NCBI RefSeq assembly: GCF_000418555.1
Contig: NZ_ATKM01000009.1
Location: forward strand, 124,001 to 188,000
DNA length: 64,000 nt
DNA from: Pseudomonas sp. P818
GTDB taxonomy: Bacteria; Pseudomonadota; Gammaproteobacteria; Pseudomonadales; Pseudomonadaceae
Reading direction: 5' to 3'
The notes under the pieces were generated by a model that made no database searches, was not told the DNA's origin, and saw nothing but the letters and a program-made list of their open reading frames with translations. Every line of letters begins with the position of its first letter. Positions within the stretch are counted from its first letter, which is position 1. Below are positions 54,401-62,756 of this stretch, in pieces. Made by a program: the position numbers and the translations under genes.

Positions 54401-55876
54401 ATGCACAACAACCCCCGTACGAACGCGCCCTGGCGCGTACTGATCATCGGCAGCGGTTTTGCCGGTGTTGGCCTGGCCATGCAGCTGCGCAAGGTCGGTG
54501 AGGACGACTTTCTGTTGCTGGAGAAGGCCAGTGAGGTCGGTGGTACCTGGCGCGACAACAGCTATCCGGGCGCCGCCTGCGACGTGCCTTCGCACCTGTA
54601 TTCCTTTTCCTTCGAACCCAAGCACGACTGGTCGCGCAAGTTCGCGCCGCAGGCGGAAATCCATGCCTACATCCTGCAGTGCGTGGAGAATCACCGGCTG
54701 CGCCCGCATATCCGTCTGGACAGCGAAGTGCTGGGCGCCGAGTTCGACGCCGAACGCGGCGTCTGGCGGGTCGAACTGGCGGGAGGCGAGGTGATCGAAG
54801 CGCAGGCGCTGGTCAGTGCCTGCGGCCAGCTCAATCGCCCGGCCTACCCGAAACTGCCCGGCCTGGAGCGCTTCCGGGGAGAGGCCTTTCATTCGGCGCG
54901 CTGGCGACATGATCTCGACCTGAGCGGTAAACGCGTGGCGGTGATCGGCACTGGCGCGTCGGCGATCCAGTTCGTGCCGCAGATCCAGCCGAAGGTCGCC
55001 AGCCTGAGCCTGTTCCAGCGCTCGGCCGCTTATGTGCTGGCCAAGCCGGATCGCCGTTATCGCCCCTGGGAAATCGCCCTGAAACAGCGTTGGCCCCTAT
55101 GGCAGCGTGCCGACCGCCTGCTGCAATACCTGCATCACGAGGGGCGGGCGGTCGCTTTCATCCGCTTTCCCTGGCTGATGCGCCTGTTTCGCCACAGTTT
55201 CATCCGCCATCTGCGGCGACAGATGCCTGACGCCGGCAAGCGTGCCCAGTTGCAGCCGGACTATCCCATGGGCTGCAAGCGCATCCTGATCAGCAACGAC
55301 TACTTCCCGGCGCTGGCACAGGCCAATGTCGAGATCGTCGACTCGGCGATTCGCGAGGTGCGGGAGCATTCGCTGGTGACGGCCGATGGTCGTGAGCATC
55401 CCTGCGATGTGCTGATCTACGGCACCGGCTTCACCGCCACCGATTTCCTCGCGCCGATGCGTATTCGCGGCCTCGATGGTATGGAGCTGAATCAGGCCTG
55501 GAAGGACGGTGCCGAGGCTTACAAGGGCATCAGCGTCAGCGGTTTTCCCAACCTGTTCCTGCTCTACGGGCCGAACACCAACCTCGGCCACAACTCCATT
55601 CTCTACATGCTGGAGAGCCAGTACGCCTATGTGCTGGGCTGTCTGCGCGCACTGCGCGAGCAGCGGCTGCGCTATCTCGACCTGCGCGCGACGGTGCAGC
55701 GCAGTTACAACACCGAGCTGCAGCAGGCGACACATCGAACGATATGGGCACAGGGTTGCGACAGCTGGTACCAGACCGCCACCGGCAAGCACACCAATAA
55801 CTGGCCGGGTTTCACCTTCACCTATCGCCTCATGACCCGTACTCCGGAGCTTGCCGACTATGACTGCGTCCGCTGA
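54401..55876 (+). CDS. flavin-containing Baeyer-Villiger-type monooxygenase
   Basis: The 491-residue protein has two Rossmann motifs, GSGFAG (17-22) and GTGASA (183-188), binding FAD and NADPH. Between them is FRGEAFHSARW (158-168), the Baeyer-Villiger fingerprint FxGxxxHxxxW. Such enzymes insert oxygen next to a ketone to give an ester. It begins at ATG 54401 and overlaps the following esterase gene by 17 bp. The substrate is unknown. Confidence 0.92.
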   Translation: MHNNPRTNAPWRVLIIGSGFAGVGLAMQLRKVGEDDFLLLEKASEVGGTWRDNSYPGAACDVPSHLYSFSFEPKHDWSRKFAPQAEIHAYILQCVENHRLRPHIRLDSEVLGAEFDAERGVWRVELAGGEVIEAQALVSACGQLNRPAYPKLPGLERFRGEAFHSARWRHDLDLSGKRVAVIGTGASAIQFVPQIQPKVASLSLFQRSAAYVLAKPDRRYRPWEIALKQRWPLWQRADRLLQYLHHEGRAVAFIRFPWLMRLFRHSFIRHLRRQMPDAGKRAQLQPDYPMGCKRILISNDYFPALAQANVEIVDSAIREVREHSLVTADGREHPCDVLIYGTGFTATDFLAPMRIRGLDGMELNQAWKDGAEAYKGISVSGFPNLFLLYGPNTNLGHNSILYMLESQYAYVLGCLRALREQRLRYLDLRATVQRSYNTELQQATHRTIWAQGCDSWYQTATGKHTNNWPGFTFTYRLMTRTPELADYDCVR

Positions 55877-56789
55877 TTTCAAAGCCCCAGCCGTCGAGCA
55901 GATGCTGCTGCGCGGCCTGTTGCGCGGCTTTCTGCGCCTGTTCTTCCGCGGCCTGGTGCGGCCGCCGATGCCTGTGTCAGGGCAGCGCCGCGTACTGCGT
56001 ATGCTCACCGCCATCACCCTGACGCCGCGCGGCGTCAGCCGCAGCGCCGCGACCCTGGCCGGGCGCCCGTGCGAATGGCGCCGGCCACCTGGCAGCGGCG
56101 GCAGCGTGCTGCTCTACCTGCACGGCGGCGCCTTCATGATCGGCGGGCCGGATACGCACCGGGGCATCTGCGCCAGCCTGGCCAAGCGCGGCGCCCTGGA
56201 CGTCTGTGCGCTGGATTACCGCCTGGCCCCGGAGCATCCCTTTCCGGCGGCGCGCGATGATGTGGTGGCGGCCTATCAGGCGTTGCTGCAAGCCGGTTAT
56301 CGGCCAGAGCAGATCGTCATCGGTGGCGACTCGGCGGGCGGCAACCTGAGCCTGGTCGGTTGCCTGCGCATCATCGAACTCGGCCTGCCTGCGCCTGCCG
56401 CGCTGGTGTGCTTCTCGCCCGCCACCGATTTCACCGGCGAGCAGATGCACGAGCCGCCGGCCGGCGATCCATTGATCCACCCGCGCTGGATCGAACAGGC
56501 TGCCGAGCTGTATTGCCCCGCCGACCTGCCGCGTGATGATCCGGGTTTGTCGCCGCTGTTCGCCGACCTCAGTCCTCTGCCACCGACGCTGATCCAGGTA
56601 GGCGAAGACGAGTTGCTGCTGAACGACAGTCTGCGCCTGGCCAAGCGCGCCGAGGCGGCCGGAGTGGATGTGCGTCTGGAGCGTTATCCGGGGCTGTGGC
56701 ACGTCTTTCAGGCGCATGTCGGCATGTTGCGCGCTGCGGATTACGCCATCGACCGTGTGGTGGCCTTTCTTCGTGAGCGGGGTGTGTGA
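55860..56789 (+). CDS. alpha/beta hydrolase of the hormone-sensitive lipase family
   Basis: The 309-residue protein has the HGG oxyanion motif in LLYLHGGAFMIGG (84-96) and nucleophile Ser158 in GDSAGGNLSL, as in the GDSAG branch of bacterial esterases. The remaining catalytic Asp and His are in QVGEDELLLNDSL and LWHVFQAH. It overlaps the monooxygenase gene by 17 bp and shares one base with the next gene. An esterase after a Baeyer-Villiger enzyme suggests it cleaves the ester product. The start at 55860 (MTASADF) is within the preceding frame. Confidence 0.9.
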   Translation: MTASADFKAPAVEQMLLRGLLRGFLRLFFRGLVRPPMPVSGQRRVLRMLTAITLTPRGVSRSAATLAGRPCEWRRPPGSGGSVLLYLHGGAFMIGGPDTHRGICASLAKRGALDVCALDYRLAPEHPFPAARDDVVAAYQALLQAGYRPEQIVIGGDSAGGNLSLVGCLRIIELGLPAPAALVCFSPATDFTGEQMHEPPAGDPLIHPRWIEQAAELYCPADLPRDDPGLSPLFADLSPLPPTLIQVGEDELLLNDSLRLAKRAEAAGVDVRLERYPGLWHVFQAHVGMLRAADYAIDRVVAFLRERGV

Positions 56790-57547
56790 TGAACAACATG
56801 CTCATCAGCGGCGCTGCATCCGGGATTGGCGCCGCCACAGCGCGGCTGTTTCACGCACGGGGCTGGCGCGTCGGTTTGCTCGATGTCGATGAAGGGGCGC
56901 TGGCCGCATTGGCCGCTGAGCTGGGTGGCGCATGGCACGCCCCGCTGGATGTGGTCGATGCCGCAGCAGTACAGGCAGCTGTGGCCGAATTCTGCGCGCA
57001 AGGTGGCGGCCAGTTGCGCCTGCTGTTCAATGCTGCCGGCATCTTGCGTACCGGCGCCTTCGTCGACATTGAGCTGGAGCAGCACACGCGCCTGGTTCAG
57101 ATCAATGTGCTCGGCGTGCTCAACCTCTGCCATGCGGCCTTTGCCTACCTCAAGGCTACGCCAGGGGCGCAGGTGATCAACATGGGCTCGGCCTCGGCAC
57201 TCTACGGCGTACCGCAGCTGGCCAGCTACTCGGCCAGCAAGTTCGCCGTACGCGGGCTGACCGAGGCGCTGGAGCTGGAGTGGCGCGAGCACGGCATTCG
57301 CGTCGGCGACCTGATGCCGCCGTTCGTCGATACGCCGATGGTGCGCAGCCAGGCGCAGCGTCCCGCGGTGATGCAGCGTCTGGGCGTACGCCTGGAGGCC
57401 GAGCAGATCGCCGAAGCGGCCTGGAAGCAGGCTCACGCCAGTGCCGTGCATCGCCCGGTTGGGTTACAGTTCGGCGTGCTCTTCAATCTTGGGCAGATCA
57501 CACCCGGCTGGATCAACAGGCTGTTGATGGCCTGGCTCAGTCGTTAG
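56789..57547 (+). CDS. short-chain dehydrogenase/reductase of the monooxygenase operon
   Basis: The 252-residue SDR enzyme has LISGAASGIGAATARLF for NAD(P) binding, NAAGIL, the catalytic SASALYGVPQLASYSASKFA with Tyr and Lys, and a membrane-like C-terminal helix. Its ATG overlaps the esterase stop (TGATG). It could oxidise an alcohol to a ketone before, or the freed alcohol after, the Baeyer-Villiger step. No terminator was seen after it. Bases 57548-57851 contain no clear gene. Confidence 0.9.
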   Translation: MNNMLISGAASGIGAATARLFHARGWRVGLLDVDEGALAALAAELGGAWHAPLDVVDAAAVQAAVAEFCAQGGGQLRLLFNAAGILRTGAFVDIELEQHTRLVQINVLGVLNLCHAAFAYLKATPGAQVINMGSASALYGVPQLASYSASKFAVRGLTEALELEWREHGIRVGDLMPPFVDTPMVRSQAQRPAVMQRLGVRLEAEQIAEAAWKQAHASAVHRPVGLQFGVLFNLGQITPGWINRLLMAWLSR

Positions 57548-57851
57548 CCGTTGGCCTGAGCTGGCCAGTTGCCGCTGGTCGCCGGCTTTGTCACAAAGGC
57601 TTTCTGCATGACGCGAACCCCTCATTCAGCGACTACTCTTGTGTAGACGGTTTCAGTCTGGCGTTCTGCCGGGCAGTCGTCGATACGCTTGCAGTAGACA
57701 CATCGAGCACCTGCTCGATTCTCGGGGCGGCGCCGTCCGGGTGTTTCTAAGATCCATTGTTAGAGACGTTCGGCAGGGCCGCGACACCGTCCTTGGGACG
57801 GTTGCATTGGGAAAGCGGTTAATCCATCCATAGCCTGAGAGGGGGTCGTTT

Positions 57852-58196
57852 ATGAGCACAGCCTTCCACGAAGACTCCAGCACTTCTGTGCTGCGTCGGA
57901 TGAAAGAAGGGGGATTCGACTTCGCCCAGTTTCACCCGATCGAGTTCTACGCCATTTTTCCCGACGAAGAACGGGCCAGAATGGCGGCCAGGAACTTTCG
58001 CGGCGAGTCGCTCAACGCCCAGATATCCGCCCGCGAGGACGGCGTCTGGCACCTGCAGATCAGCAAAGTGATGTACGCCACCCATGCCGGTATCGGCGAG
58101 TTCGAACATGACCTGGAATCCATCGTCGTCCCGCTGGGCGGCAAGATGGATGGCTGGGGCGTTACGCAGGAGGTGAAAGCGTCAGCCATGCGTTAG
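57852..58196 (+). CDS. RraB-domain protein (regulator of ribonuclease E activity B)
   Basis: The 114-residue protein has the RraB family pattern: YAIFPDEERARMAARNF, WHLQISKVMYATHAGIGEFE and the C-terminal LGGKMDGWGV. In E. coli RraB binds the C-terminal half of RNase E and modulates RNA decay. Here the function is inferred from family only. The ATG at 57852 follows a GAGAGGG region. It is a single gene ahead of the amidotransferase gene. Confidence 0.85.
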   Translation: MSTAFHEDSSTSVLRRMKEGGFDFAQFHPIEFYAIFPDEERARMAARNFRGESLNAQISAREDGVWHLQISKVMYATHAGIGEFEHDLESIVVPLGGKMDGWGVTQEVKASAMR

Positions 58197-58318
58197 AGGC
58201 GAATGCAGCGGCACTCGCCAGTACAGACCATCGGCCGGCTGTCCGGCCGGTGGCTTCAACTCTCAGCCCACCTCGACTTGCCAATCCTTCTCGCGCAGAC
58301 TGCGCGGCGGAGGCGCTC

Positions 58319-59026
58319 ATGGCCGATGTTCTGATCCTGACTCATATCGATTATTGCCCGCCAGCCCACCTGGCGCAGGTGCTGCAGGCCCGTGCTTGTA
58401 GCTTCGACGTGCGGCGCGTCGACCTGGGCGAACTGCATGGCTACGACCTGGAACGGCCCAAGGCGGTCGCCGTGATGGGCGGGCCGATGAGCGTCAACGA
58501 CCCGCTGCCCTGGATAGCCGACGAAGTGGCTGCGCTGCAGCGTTTCATCGCGCGTGACATTCCCATCATCGGGCACTGCCTGGGCGGCCAACTGCTGGCC
58601 AAGGCACTAGGTGCCAGCGTGCGCCGCATGCCCTACACCGAAGCCGGTTTCCAGCTCATGCAGCGTCGCTCAGAGTCAGCCGGTAGTCCCTGGCTGGCAC
58701 ATTTGCCCGAGTCGTTCAGCATCTTCCAGTGGCATGGCGACACCTTCGCGCTGCCAGACGGCGCCCAGCCCCTGCTGAGCAGCCGCTGGTGTGACAACCA
58801 GGCGTTCGCCTGGGGCGAGAAGATACTGGCCCTGCAAGGGCATCCGGAAATGACCGAAGAGTTGGTTGAACTGTGGCTCGACGACTGGGCGCACCTGCTG
58901 GATGCCAGCCAGCCCAGCCAGCAGAGCGTCGCCGAGATGCGCGAAGGCCTGAGCGCGAAGGTCAGCGCGCTGAATCAAGTCGCTGAAGGTTTCTACGTGC
59001 ACTGGCTGGAGCTGGCGGGGCTTTGA
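58319..59026 (+). CDS. class I glutamine amidotransferase-like protein
   Basis: The 235-residue protein has a type 1 glutamine amidotransferase fold with nucleophile Cys87 in GHCLGGQLL, and His175 and Glu177 in LQGHPEMTEE. Proteins of this kind hydrolyse glutamine or act on related gamma-glutamyl compounds. It is a stand-alone domain, similar to GuaA-like amidotransferases of unknown partner. The start at 58319 (MADVLILTHIDY) is used. Its 3' end overlaps the next gene, which is on the other strand, by 34 bp. Confidence 0.88.
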   Translation: MADVLILTHIDYCPPAHLAQVLQARACSFDVRRVDLGELHGYDLERPKAVAVMGGPMSVNDPLPWIADEVAALQRFIARDIPIIGHCLGGQLLAKALGASVRRMPYTEAGFQLMQRRSESAGSPWLAHLPESFSIFQWHGDTFALPDGAQPLLSSRWCDNQAFAWGEKILALQGHPEMTEELVELWLDDWAHLLDASQPSQQSVAEMREGLSAKVSALNQVAEGFYVHWLELAGL

Positions 59027-59595
59027 GGCTGGCCTTTGCGTTTATGCCGACTGCGCCAATCGTCGCTCAGCAATCCATAGAGCGCAGAATCCGATATCTG
59101 TCCGTCGATGATCCAGCGCTGGCGCAGCAAGCCTTCCTGGCTGAACCCCAGACGTTCAAGCGCGCGTCCGGAGGCGGCGTTGCTCGGATCGATTTCCGCT
59201 TCGACGCGGTTGAGGTCCAGGGCTTCGAATCCGTGGCGCAGCAGTTCACGGGCCGCCTCCTGAACGTAACCCTTGCCCCAGGCGGAGGCTGCAATGCCAA
59301 AGCCGATCTCTGCGCGGCGTGACTCGTGGTGGTAGTTGAACAGCAGGCATTTACCGATCAGCTCAGCGCTTTCCCTATCAACGATGCCCAGCGTCAGGCG
59401 CTGGCCTTCGCGCATGGCCTGCTGCTCCTCACAGATGTATTCCCGTGCCACGGCCTCGCAATCCCAGGGCGGCGTATTCCAGTACTGCATGACCTGCGGA
59501 TCGGAAAAAATCGCGAACAGCACCGGAGCGTCCGTCGCTTGCAGAGGGCGCAGTACGAGACGCGGTGTTGTCAGCGTGACGGAAAGATCGGGCAT
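58993..59595 (-). CDS. GNAT acetyltransferase (RimJ/RimL type)
   Basis: The 200-residue protein starts TTPRLVLRPLQATDAPVLFA and has the acetyl-CoA site IAASAWGKGYVQEAARELLR and the terminal ASGRALERLGFSQEGLLR. This is the RimJ/RimL branch that acetylates N termini or small molecules; the target is unknown. Its C terminus overlaps the amidotransferase gene end to end, a convergent overlap of 34 bp. Confidence 0.9.
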   Translation of the reverse strand: MPDLSVTLTTPRLVLRPLQATDAPVLFAIFSDPQVMQYWNTPPWDCEAVAREYICEEQQAMREGQRLTLGIVDRESAELIGKCLLFNYHHESRRAEIGFGIAASAWGKGYVQEAARELLRHGFEALDLNRVEAEIDPSNAASGRALERLGFSQEGLLRQRWIIDGQISDSALYGLLSDDWRSRHKRKGQPQSPASSSQCT

Positions 59596-59609
59596 TGGTT
59601 TTCCTCGCT

Positions 59610-60311
59610 TCAGAAACGTTCGTCGGCAATGGCTGGCAGCACCAACTCACGTACGTAACTGGCCTCGGACAGATTCAGCAGCGTTCGCACCAGGGCCACC
59701 ACATCGTGCAGCGGAATCAACTGGCCCTCACCATTTTGTGCCGCCTGCTCGACCGGCGTCTGCAAGCCATCCTGGGTATTGAGGTAGCCCAGTTGCAGGC
59801 AGGTGACGGCCAGACGCTTATCGCGAAAACCTTCGCGCAGGGTCTCGGCTATGCCTTTGAGGGCGAACTTGCTGGCGCCGAAGGTGACTTCCGGGCGGCC
59901 ACTCTGTGGCAGGGCCGAGGTGGAACCGGTGAGGATCAATTGCGGCTTGGCGCCGCCGAGCAGGCGCGGTAGCAGGCGTTTGAGCAGCAGCAAGGTCGCG
60001 CCGATATTGACGCTGACCATCTCGACGATCTGTGCGTCGTCGTCCTGCAGAAAACTGTAATCATCCTCGAACGCACGAGCTTCCCAGATACCCAGGTTGT
60101 AGATGATCGCGTCCAGCTTTTGCGGTGCCTGGGCTTCGATGGTATCCACAGCTTGCAGCGGATCGCTCATATCCGCTTCGATCCACTGGATGTCCGCGGC
60201 CAGATCGGCCGGGCGGCTGCGTGAAATCCCGATCAACTCGTGGCCTTGCGCCAAACCTTCTACCAACGCACGGCCGAGGCCTCGGCTCGCACCGATCACC
60301 ATTATTCGCAT
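59610..60311 (-). CDS. short-chain dehydrogenase-like protein with Phe in place of catalytic Tyr
   Basis: The 233-residue protein has the SDR start MRIMVIGASRGLGRALVEGL and NLGIWE, with Asn102 and Ser130 in the expected places. The catalytic YxxxK is changed to Phe144-Gly-Ala-Ser-Lys148 in EVTFGASKFALKG. An enzyme without this tyrosine cannot do normal SDR chemistry, so it may bind nucleotide as a sensor or work differently. It lies 14 bp from the acetyltransferase gene, on the same strand. Confidence 0.85.
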   Translation of the reverse strand: MRIMVIGASRGLGRALVEGLAQGHELIGISRSRPADLAADIQWIEADMSDPLQAVDTIEAQAPQKLDAIIYNLGIWEARAFEDDYSFLQDDDAQIVEMVSVNIGATLLLLKRLLPRLLGGAKPQLILTGSTSALPQSGRPEVTFGASKFALKGIAETLREGFRDKRLAVTCLQLGYLNTQDGLQTPVEQAAQNGEGQLIPLHDVVALVRTLLNLSEASYVRELVLPAIADERF

Positions 60312-60333
60312 CGTGTCGTTCCTTGCATCACCC

Positions 60334-60954
60334 TTAGGTTACTGGTTGTAGCAGCAGGCATGCCGCTGTCCATGCGCTGTCGCCATCCTGGTAAATATCG
60401 GAGGAGAACTGGCGAAGGCGGAATTTGCCTGCGGTTTTTTCACTGACGAGGTGCTTCACACGCTCCAACTTGCGCAGCACCTTCTCCTCCGCACTGTATT
60501 GGCTGCCATCTACGGCCGAGTAGTAATAGGCGAATGCGCCGAACTGCATGCTGGTGCTGTCACGGCCGATACCGAGCACAGAGGTGATACGTTCGATGTC
60601 ATGGAACCAGCCGGATTGTCCACGTGGCTGATTCTTGACCTCAATGACCGCGCGCGGAGTCGAATTAGCCCACCACAGAAGCACGTCGAAGCGTCCGCGT
60701 AGCCTGGCCTTGCGCGGTTTGGGGCCGGGAACGGTGGCTCCGGCATCGGTAATCGCGCTCTGTCCATGGGATTCAACCGTGACGAATTTGGCGCCAGGCA
60801 AGGCGTCGAGTTCACGGGCGATGTACGTCGTTAGCACGTATTCGGCTGCGGCCCACAACCATTCGCCCCCCGACATACGTTCGTAATCCTTTTGGGCCTT
60901 TTCGATTCCGCCAATGATCGCTCCCGCAATCACATCCATTGCGATGGTCGCCAT
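60334..60954 (-). CDS. possible PD-(D/E)XK-type nuclease, otherwise unknown
   Basis: The 206-residue protein has GRFDVLLWWANSTPRAVIEV followed by KN, so Asp90, Glu105 and Lys107 are placed like the active site of restriction-like nucleases. The rest (SGGEWLWAAAEYVLTTYIAR, DIERITSVLGIGRDSTSMQF) gave no family. It resembles small DNA-binding effector nucleases of accessory regions. No methyltransferase is adjacent. Confidence in the gene is higher than in its function. Confidence 0.65.
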   Translation of the reverse strand: MATIAMDVIAGAIIGGIEKAQKDYERMSGGEWLWAAAEYVLTTYIARELDALPGAKFVTVESHGQSAITDAGATVPGPKPRKARLRGRFDVLLWWANSTPRAVIEVKNQPRGQSGWFHDIERITSVLGIGRDSTSMQFGAFAYYYSAVDGSQYSAEEKVLRKLERVKHLVSEKTAGKFRLRQFSSDIYQDGDSAWTAACLLLQPVT

Positions 60955-60957
60955 AGC

Positions 60958-61308
60958 TCAGTGAGACCACACGCCAAATTCGTTGCCACCCGGTTCGACA
61001 AAGTGAAAGCGCCTGCCTCCGGGGAAGGAAAAGATCGGTTTGACGATCTCCCCACCTGCGGCCTCGACCTTGGCCCGAGTGTCCTCCAGCTCTGCACTGT
61101 AGAACACGATTAGTGCACTGCCGTTATCGCTACGTGCGGATATCTCGGCGCTGAAGAAACCACCATCCAGGCCTTCGTCGGCGAAGGCTGCGTACTCGGG
61201 GCCGTAGTCCGTGAATCGCCAGCCGAATGCGGCCTGGAAAAAGGTCTTGGTGGCTGGCAGATTGCGGGTGGGATATTCGACGTAGTTGAGCTTCTCGTGG
61301 GCAGGCAT
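60958..61308 (-). CDS. VOC (glyoxalase/bleomycin-resistance fold) protein
   Basis: The 116-residue protein begins PAHEKLNYVEYPTRNLPATK and has FFQAAFGWRFTDYGPEYAAF, the usual VOC first motif, and FHFVEPGGNEFGVW at the end. Family members bind metals and small molecules or sequester antibiotics. A single VOC domain usually acts as a dimer. The start at 61308 is used. It is three bases from the nuclease-like gene upstream in sequence, on the same strand. Confidence 0.88.
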   Translation of the reverse strand: MPAHEKLNYVEYPTRNLPATKTFFQAAFGWRFTDYGPEYAAFADEGLDGGFFSAEISARSDNGSALIVFYSAELEDTRAKVEAAGGEIVKPIFSFPGGRRFHFVEPGGNEFGVWSH

Positions 61309-61339
61309 GCCGGGTTCCTTGGCAGTGAAAGAGTGGGAG

Positions 61340-61576
61340 CTATTGACGTAATTTGGCCAAGTCGATGGCGGCCTGGATAGCCGCACGTGCTTGCGGGCTA
61401 TTCTTCCAGCAGGTGGAGCCTAGCTGACCGGCTACTGCGGTGACGATATCGCCGGAGCTGGTTTCGGCCAACTCCTGCAAGGAGTTTATGCCGATCTGTT
61501 CGAGTCGCTGCACGATGGTAGGGCCTACGCCTTTAACATTTAAAAGGGCTTGGTGTTCATCGGTTGGGAAGGGCAT
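61340..61576 (-). CDS. helix-hairpin-helix protein
   Basis: The 78-residue protein has NVKGVGPTIVQRLEQIGINS and LQELAETSSGDIVTAVAGQL, a helix-hairpin-helix pattern that binds DNA backbone without sequence specificity. The remaining part is short and alpha-helical. It could be a partner of the nearby nuclease-like proteins or a free-standing protein; nothing shows which. Confidence 0.75.
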   Translation of the reverse strand: MPFPTDEHQALLNVKGVGPTIVQRLEQIGINSLQELAETSSGDIVTAVAGQLGSTCWKNSPQARAAIQAAIDLAKLRQ

Positions 61577-61655
61577 ATGGGGGCGCGTGTTGGTGAAGGG
61601 TCGGACTTTGGCCGTCTCAATGAGCGAAACGAGCGGTTTAACCTGTCGTTAGACC

Positions 61656-62450
61656 TCACAACTTTTCCATTGCCGCTTCTAGAGAGGCCTTTACGCGTTT
61701 CTTATTAATCTCAGGGTCTTCGTGCTGAATGAATTCAACAGCAGAAAGGTCGTCGCCACGCTTTCTATTTTGGCGGGGCTCAAGTGCTTCGATTAGAATG
61801 GCTTCTAGTGCAGGAATAATCTTTGCTGCCTCAAATGTTGTTGGCAGTTCTCCAAGTTGACCAGAGTCGGAGACTGGCAGAAGACCAAACCAAGAGAATC
61901 GATCCCATCGAGCGGCTAGACGATCCAGTGTATGTTCGTACAGCCTGCGCCCTAGTGGGCGATCCGTCGAGCGGCCAATATAGATGACCTCTCTACCGTC
62001 ATACAGTAGGTAAATACCAAGCTGCTTATTGAAGTCGACTGGTGTGGCTCCTAGCTGTTGCATGCCTAGTAGCTTTGGCGTTGCAGCCCATTGAACAGCC
62101 TCTCTACGCCAGAACATACCGAAGGAGCTAACAATATCGTATTGCTCTTCGATCTCTTCAGAATCTTCGACTGTAGGGGTTGGTTTGACTTCGCTTGGTG
62201 AACCTGCAGCAGCTGATTTATTTTTTAGTGTAAACGTACCTTTTGCTACGCGAATATAGGGGGATGACGCTCCATCGCGCTTAATGGAGGTGCTTATCTG
62301 GGCGACAACTGTTGCCGCTGGCGTAGCCCCTAGACTTGTGCGTAATCCGTCAGCAATGATCTTGTCCGTGATTTCTTTATAGTGCAGCGGTGTTGTTGAT
62401 GCTCCCAGCACTTTATCTATAGCTTTACGCCAAGTAAGTTCTTTTATCAT
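61656..62450 (-). CDS. HARE-HTH and GIY-YIG nuclease fusion
   Basis: The 264-residue protein has a HARE-type helix-turn-helix domain at about 1-75 (LTWRKAIDKVLGASTTPLHY, FTLKNK) and a GIY-YIG nuclease domain after a spacer. GIY is at 145-147 and YIG at 157-159 (VIYIGRSTDR), with Arg160, a glutamate near 216 and Asn228 as expected for the catalytic set. The gene is AT-richer than its surroundings (near 47-50% GC against about 65%), so it is probably a recent arrival. HARE-HTH domains recur in restriction and DNA-modification contexts, suggesting a defence role by inference. Confidence 0.85.
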   Translation of the reverse strand: MIKELTWRKAIDKVLGASTTPLHYKEITDKIIADGLRTSLGATPAATVVAQISTSIKRDGASSPYIRVAKGTFTLKNKSAAAGSPSEVKPTPTVEDSEEIEEQYDIVSSFGMFWRREAVQWAATPKLLGMQQLGATPVDFNKQLGIYLLYDGREVIYIGRSTDRPLGRRLYEHTLDRLAARWDRFSWFGLLPVSDSGQLGELPTTFEAAKIIPALEAILIEALEPRQNRKRGDDLSAVEFIQHEDPEINKKRVKASLEAAMEKL

Positions 62451-62492
62451 GTGGTAACCAAATATTTTGAGTAGGGGTCTAACTATAAATAG

Positions 62493-62612
62493 CCACCAAA
62501 TGGCGCATAACCTGCGGGAGGTTTTGGTGGATAACCTTCCTGGCCATATTCAAGATCCTTCTTTAGCTCGCGGGAGGTAGCGAGGCGATGGGTGTTTGGA
62601 AGGTTATACACC
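62493..62612. repeat. Nested inverted repeats upstream of the GIY-YIG gene
   Basis: CCACCAA (62493-62499) pairs with TTGGTGG (62524-62530), and AACCT with AGGTT, inside it. A second pair, GGTGGATAACCTTCC (62526-62540) and GGAAGGTTATACACC (62598-62612), has one mismatch. The region is the likely leader of the nuclease gene; the 306-bp gap to the chemoreceptor gene otherwise holds no coding frame. Confidence 0.5.
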
Positions 62613-62723
62613 ATGTCGGATAACCGCTGGCAAGTGGCAGTTACGCGAAAGCGGGGACGGTTGGAAAGGGTGCAGGGAAGATCGTAAGCAAGCTCGCTCC
62701 CACATAAGCGCGGCGGGGAGGGG

Positions 62724-62753
62724 AAGGCGCAGCGGTGAGCCGCTGCGCCTTTT
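62724..62753. terminator. Hairpin terminator between the chemoreceptor and nuclease genes
   Basis: AAGGCGCAGCGG and CCGCTGCGCCTT form a 12-bp stem with a four-base loop three bases beyond the chemoreceptor stop. A TTTT run is on the plus strand, so on the minus strand the tail is weaker. Confidence 0.6.
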
Positions 62754-62756
62754 GTT

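Noticed and set aside
62493..62612. Possible integron attC-like site with nested inverted repeats
   Set aside because: The conserved core GTTRRRY and its inverse are not both present and there is no integrase or cassette array nearby, so I report only inverted repeats.
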